From Ciona savignyi (lineage: Eukaryota; Chordata; Ascidiacea; Phlebobranchia; Cionidae), in NCBI GenBank assembly GCA_000149265.1, contig CH002478.1:169798-233797 (forward strand): DNA of 64,000 bases. The letters run 5' to 3'. Made by a program: the position numbers and the translations under genes. Below the pieces are notes generated by a model, which saw only the letters and a list, made by a program, of their open reading frames with translations, made no database searches and had not been told where the DNA came from. Below, in pieces: positions 60,301 through 64,000 of this stretch; the first letter of the stretch is position 1, and the number at the start of each line of letters is the position of its first letter.

Positions 60301-63300
60301 ACAAGGCATTTGTATGGGAGATAATTACTGGAAAAGTTGTCTTTGAGTGTACAGGTAATATTTTACTGTCGTGTGTGAGAGTGCGATTATGATTAAATAA
60401 TGATTGCAATTATGTTGTGAACTTTAAAACCATAATCACTGTCAGAATAAATAAAACCATAATCACTGTCAGAATAATACGATTGTTGTGAAAACAAAAC
60501 CCTTAAATATCAAAATAAATTACAAGTTTTAAGATTTGCATGCTGTCCTGTTTACTAGGGCACTAACTCTTACTTTGTGTCCTAGTAGCCCCCAACCTAT
60601 TATTTAGTATGCATTTACCCTATTTCCTTCTTTCTTCAGTTTTGCCAATGGACTATGTAATTTAACATATGTGTTACAGGATGGATGTAATATGTAAATC
60701 TAGTTGTTATCATAAACAAATAAACATAACTCCTTGGTCAAGGGGTATTTAATTGCTATTTTTTGGCAGGTTACAAGGACAGCGTAACTTGTGCATGTTT
60801 TAACGCCGACTCAACACTGGTAGCAGTTGGAGATATGGCTGGAAACGTCAAAGTTTGGAAGCTTGAAACTAAACAAGTTATCTGGTCATTTGAAACCTCA
60901 GATCTAGAGGTACATGATGCCCTTTTGGCGTAATTACTTTTTTTAATATTACCAGTAACCTTAACAAAACTTTGTTATTGGACTGTGTGAGGTTTAACTT
61001 TTTTGCATTAGTGTGTTTATCAGTAAATATAGTGAATAAAATATTCACAAAAATATAACAAAGAATGGAATTTAAAACCAATACTAATCATTTATATAAA
61101 TGTTAGGAATTTTTATTATATACAGTATGTACAGTACAAAATGAACAACATCTATTAAGTAGCTTTAGCCGAAACACTTATGTTTTTTTATTAAATTTAA
61201 TTAATCTCATAAAATAAAGAACTGAATTTGATCATCATCCTTGTTTGAGTGCAGTGGCTGATGTGGCATCCTGTGGCTCCAGTGTTGTTGGCAGGAACCC
61301 AGGATGGCGAAAGCTGGATGTGGAAGATACCAAGCGGCGATCTCAAAACCTACCATGTTAGTTTCGCTTGTGTTGGTGGTGAAAGCTGGGAATAAATATT
61401 TGAATGCAATCATCAGATCACCTCGCCCCCACCGTCAAGTTACCGGAGCTACTACAGTGTGTTGTGTATGATTCAGACGTTTTTTCAATTTAGTGGAACC
61501 CATTAATCCGCTGGGTTTGGGCAATGTCCTTTAAGTGCCTTGCCCAAGAACACAACCTCCTAGCTAGCGACTAGTTTTAAACCCGCAACCCTTCAGTTGA
61601 AAGGCGACGCTTTAAACCACTAGACTAAACTTTCGGACGGTAGTTCTATTCATTAATGTTTTCCAAAGTTATCAACCATGGCTGAATACACTAAACTTAT
61701 GATGAAGTAACCAATAAGTTAAGGTTTTTAACAAGGACTTATATGCAAATCAAATATATCAAACCAGTATCAAATATACAATAACAATGGTTGCCTCTAC
61801 CGGGAATTCAAATCATTGCGGAATTTCCACACAGCATTAAATATTTTGCACACAGAGCCCAGGATCATCTTGTACTTGTGGAGTTTTTCTACCAGATGGG
61901 AAATCAGCATCCTTTGGATACGCTGACGGATCTGTGAAAATAATCGAATTGAAGTCTGGTGACATCAAGTGTTCCACTTCTAAAGGTATTTTGTTCGACT
62001 CTTCTATACCACCATGTGCAAAAAAGTTTTTATTTGGCACATTTTTTTGACACCAAACAATTGAAAATTCAAGCTTGCTTGTTTTAATTTGAATACGTAT
62101 TTGATATAATGCAGTTTAGCTACATCTTATTGAGAATATTGCATAAATTTTATAAGGTTTACCAATTTATAAATATAAGCTGATAGATATTTTATCAATG
62201 TGTCATTTTTTCTTAATTGCTTCAACCTTATCCATATGCATTAGGCAAGAATTCCAAACAAGAAGGTATCAACCACATAGCATGTGATAAGGAGGGGAAT
62301 GTTTTAATGACTGCATCTATTGATGGGACATCAAAACTTATCAGCACCAGCACTGGAAAAGTGAGAAATTATCGTTGTTTCTTTAATATAATAGTGTTCA
62401 GTGTATCAATAGCCCTTTCATAGCAGCAGTGGAAAAAAAACTGGACAGTGTGAGACAAAATTCAGAAAATTAAAAAAAAGAAAATATATCGATGTGTCCC
62501 TGTAATATTTTGTTCCTAAATTTTAAACTGTTGTGCAACTCCAAACATGTTGCTGCAAATGGGCGGACTGCAGCACTTTATTATTGGTAACTGTTGTCTT
62601 TATCATATGCTACTCCATCACTAAAATAGGAAGTAAATAATTATTAAAATTAGACCAAGTGTATTATTTTTTTACATCACTACTAAGGGCTTTGCTAACC
62701 TTTGAATCTGCTCGAATCTATTTGTCTTTAACTGGATAATTTTATGTAACTTTCAGATTTCGGTGACGTATCGAGTTACAGAGGAAAAAAGTGACGAGGA
62801 GGGTGAAAGTAGCGTGGAGTGTGTGGGATTCTCATCATCGTAAGTTCAAGTCTTGCAATATAGTTATTCAAGGATGAGCTTGTTGGTGTGACATACATTA
62901 AATTGCCGTATGGTTTTCTTTGCCTTTTTCACATTATTACGATACATTACAGGTTACCTCTTGCCGCGTCTGCTTCGTTAAACAACAAACTGACGATATG
63001 GGATTTAAAATCCGGACAAGCACGCCATAAATGCCTTCACCCAGTAAGCCTACTTTCTATAATTTAGAGACTACACAATTTTCTGGGTGTCATTTTTTTC
63101 CATTATATTATTACGACAATTTATATATCATTTTAGCTTAAATTTCTCTTATGAATTATCTATCTGACAAATAAAAAATTCTATAACATAGATTTCCCTC
63201 ATTAACTGTTGACAGTCACTGTTAATAAATCCTTGAATGTGGAGTTTTCACCCGACAGGATACAAATGACAAACTCGGGTATTATATTATGCTTATAACT

Positions 63301-64000
63301 GAAATGCTAAAAACAAAAGTGTAAAAAAGATGAGTCAACATTATATCAATTGCCTACTCAACATTTCCATAAACCCAAACAGCCAAACTGTTATAGCTTT
63401 TTACCCTGATTGTAAGATTTTTACAATTTTAAAACAACATTTACCAACCACCTGGTTAAAGAAAGGCATTGTACCAACACGTCAACGTTAACAATAATCT
63501 CACAGGCTGGAGTTTTCAGTTATGAAATGGAACAAGGCAGGGAACGTCTATCTACACTGCATGTTTAGATGGCATCGGTAGATTGTGGAACGCACGCTCC
63601 GGTGAACTGGAAAATACATTTGTTGGACATTCTGACGAGATATACGACATTGCCCTAACAACGTGAGTAAAACATGGCAAAATTGTTTTGAACGCAAAGT
63701 GATTGCATGCTGATTTTTATAAACACTCTACATAGCCGGTTTATGTTGTACAATATGCTTTAAAACAACAATAATTTTTGCTTGGTTGCATTATGTACTA
63801 AAATGGAAAATTTCGGTTAATAAATATTTTCTGATAGTTTGATAGTGTTAGTGTTATTATCAGTACTGCATAAAACACCCGAAGTCGGGTGAGGTCATCA
63901 CAGGCCAAAATCAGGGTATTTGGTACAAATCGCTTGTTTCTCTGTATAAATTATAATAAATAACTATTGCTTTGTTTCAGGGACGATAAGTGTTTTTTAT
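57369..64000 (+). CDS. AAMP: AAMP (angio-associated migratory cell protein) WD40 gene, 3' end outside, exon 10 frameshifted
   Basis: Exons: 57369-57390, 60025-60144, 60235-60354, 60770-60909, 61255-61356, 61856-61985, 62245-62360, 62757-62839, 62953-63043, 63506-63662 and 63981 onward. It starts MENENIQ, then an acidic stretch ([17 protein letters not shown]), then WD40 blades: [78 protein letters not shown] and [15 protein letters not shown]. Blade order and the [13 protein letters not shown] block are diagnostic of AAMP, a cytosolic beta-propeller protein with ribosome-associated and migration roles. All junctions agree in phase except inside exon 10 (157 bp, where 3n+2 is needed). There an extra T (63513-63516) and a TCTA duplication (63547-63554) break the frame. 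Intron 1 (2.6 kb) is full of transposon sequence. Confidence 0.92.
57638..57865. mobile_element. MITE (228 bp) with 9-bp target duplication
   Basis: AATTCGACT flanks both ends (57629-57637 and 57866-57874). The ends are inverted: 'ggcacctctaaatactacagg' against 'cctatactgtttagaggcacc' (imperfect). The interior has 'ggttggggttaaagttagtt' motifs. The same family, one end only, occurs inverted inside the tRNA-bearing element at about 44010-44140. It lies in AAMP intron 1. Confidence 0.8.
58073..59163. mobile_element. piggyBac-like non-autonomous element with TTAA ends
   Basis: The left end is TTAACTCTTTCACTCCC and the right end is GGGATGGAAAGAGTTAA, an imperfect inverted repeat bracketed by TTAA on both sides, the piggyBac target. 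A second small hairpin lies at the right end (caactcgcgatatatggcgagttg). About 1.09 kb with no transposase. It lies in AAMP intron 1. Confidence 0.65.
59165..59650. repeat. Degenerate tandem block after the piggyBac-like element
   Basis: Motifs 'gaatattcataac' (59287, 59371, and near 59508 as aaatattcacaac), 'cctttaatttgatgtat' and 'cattattcctttgg' recur at irregular spacing. It looks like an old, eroded tandem duplication of roughly 85-140-bp pieces. Confidence 0.5.
59860..59960. repeat. Fragment with GGGGTTAGAGTTAG motifs
   Basis: Degenerate repeats (gttagagttag, ggggttaaagttag, ggggtagagttag) like the centres of the local MITEs. It is probably a MITE remnant, not a telomere array. It lies just before AAMP exon 2. 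Confidence 0.45.
61404..61636 (-). mobile_element. SINE copy with intact tRNA-like head
   Basis: On the minus strand: GTCTAGTGGTTTAAAGCG (A-box-like), CCTTTCAACTGAAGGGTT (stem-loop), GGGTTTAAAACTAG (B-box-like), then the shared body. It has lost the GGATA tail. It lies in AAMP intron 5. Confidence 0.75.
63838..63910 (-). repeat. SINE tail fragment
   Basis: Matches the distal body ('gtgttagtgttatcag...aacacccgaagtcgggtgagg') of the SINE copies at 52984 and 56592. It lies in AAMP intron 10. Confidence 0.4.

Overview
This is animal nuclear DNA, most likely from an ascidian tunicate (Ciona-like). It is AT-rich. Genes are split into many small exons with clean GT-AG introns. The proteins are clearly chordate or metazoan, and the short dispersed repeats include a tRNA-headed SINE and several MITEs. 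Four 100-base runs of N (4961, 17342, 34850 and 51716) mark scaffold gaps. I read the genes by joining exons by splice site and reading phase, because single ORFs are mostly exon pieces here.

Layout. 0.7-4.8 kb, plus strand: 3' part of a GDP-fucose O-fucosyltransferase-like gene with a 523-bp hAT-type MITE in one intron. 9.0-9.5 kb, minus: the PB1 exons of a second p62-like gene. 11.0-11.9 kb, minus: a single-exon class I phosphatidylinositol transfer protein. It shares a ~0.7-kb divergent promoter with a complete SQSTM1/p62 gene (12.6-14.6 kb, plus). 16.4-17.3 kb, minus: a degenerate secreted C-type lectin running into a gap. 19.8-42.6 kb, minus: one complete 30-exon MAP3K1 (MEKK1) gene with SWIM, RING, armadillo-like, long linker and kinase regions, about 2,043 residues. 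42.7-46.2 kb: intergenic DNA with a terminal-inverted-repeat element that carries a tRNA-Asp gene. 46.2-51.3 kb, minus: a seven-exon aminergic-type GPCR with an altered DRY motif. 51.8-55.1 kb: repeats. 55.2-56.2 kb, plus: a TEX264 homologue without the usual C-terminal tail. 57.4 kb to the end, plus: an AAMP WD40 gene continuing past the window.

No operon ties these genes together. Three of them (p62, the p62-like PB1 gene and TEX264) belong to selective-autophagy families. MAP3K1 and the GPCR are signalling genes, and PITP is a lipid-transfer gene. The most unusual items are the tRNA-bearing element, the ~335-bp tandem repeat family found at three places, the tandem tRNA-like repeats, the shortened TEX264, the p62 without a ZZ finger, the SRW-for-DRY receptor, and two frame-breaking indels in one AAMP exon.
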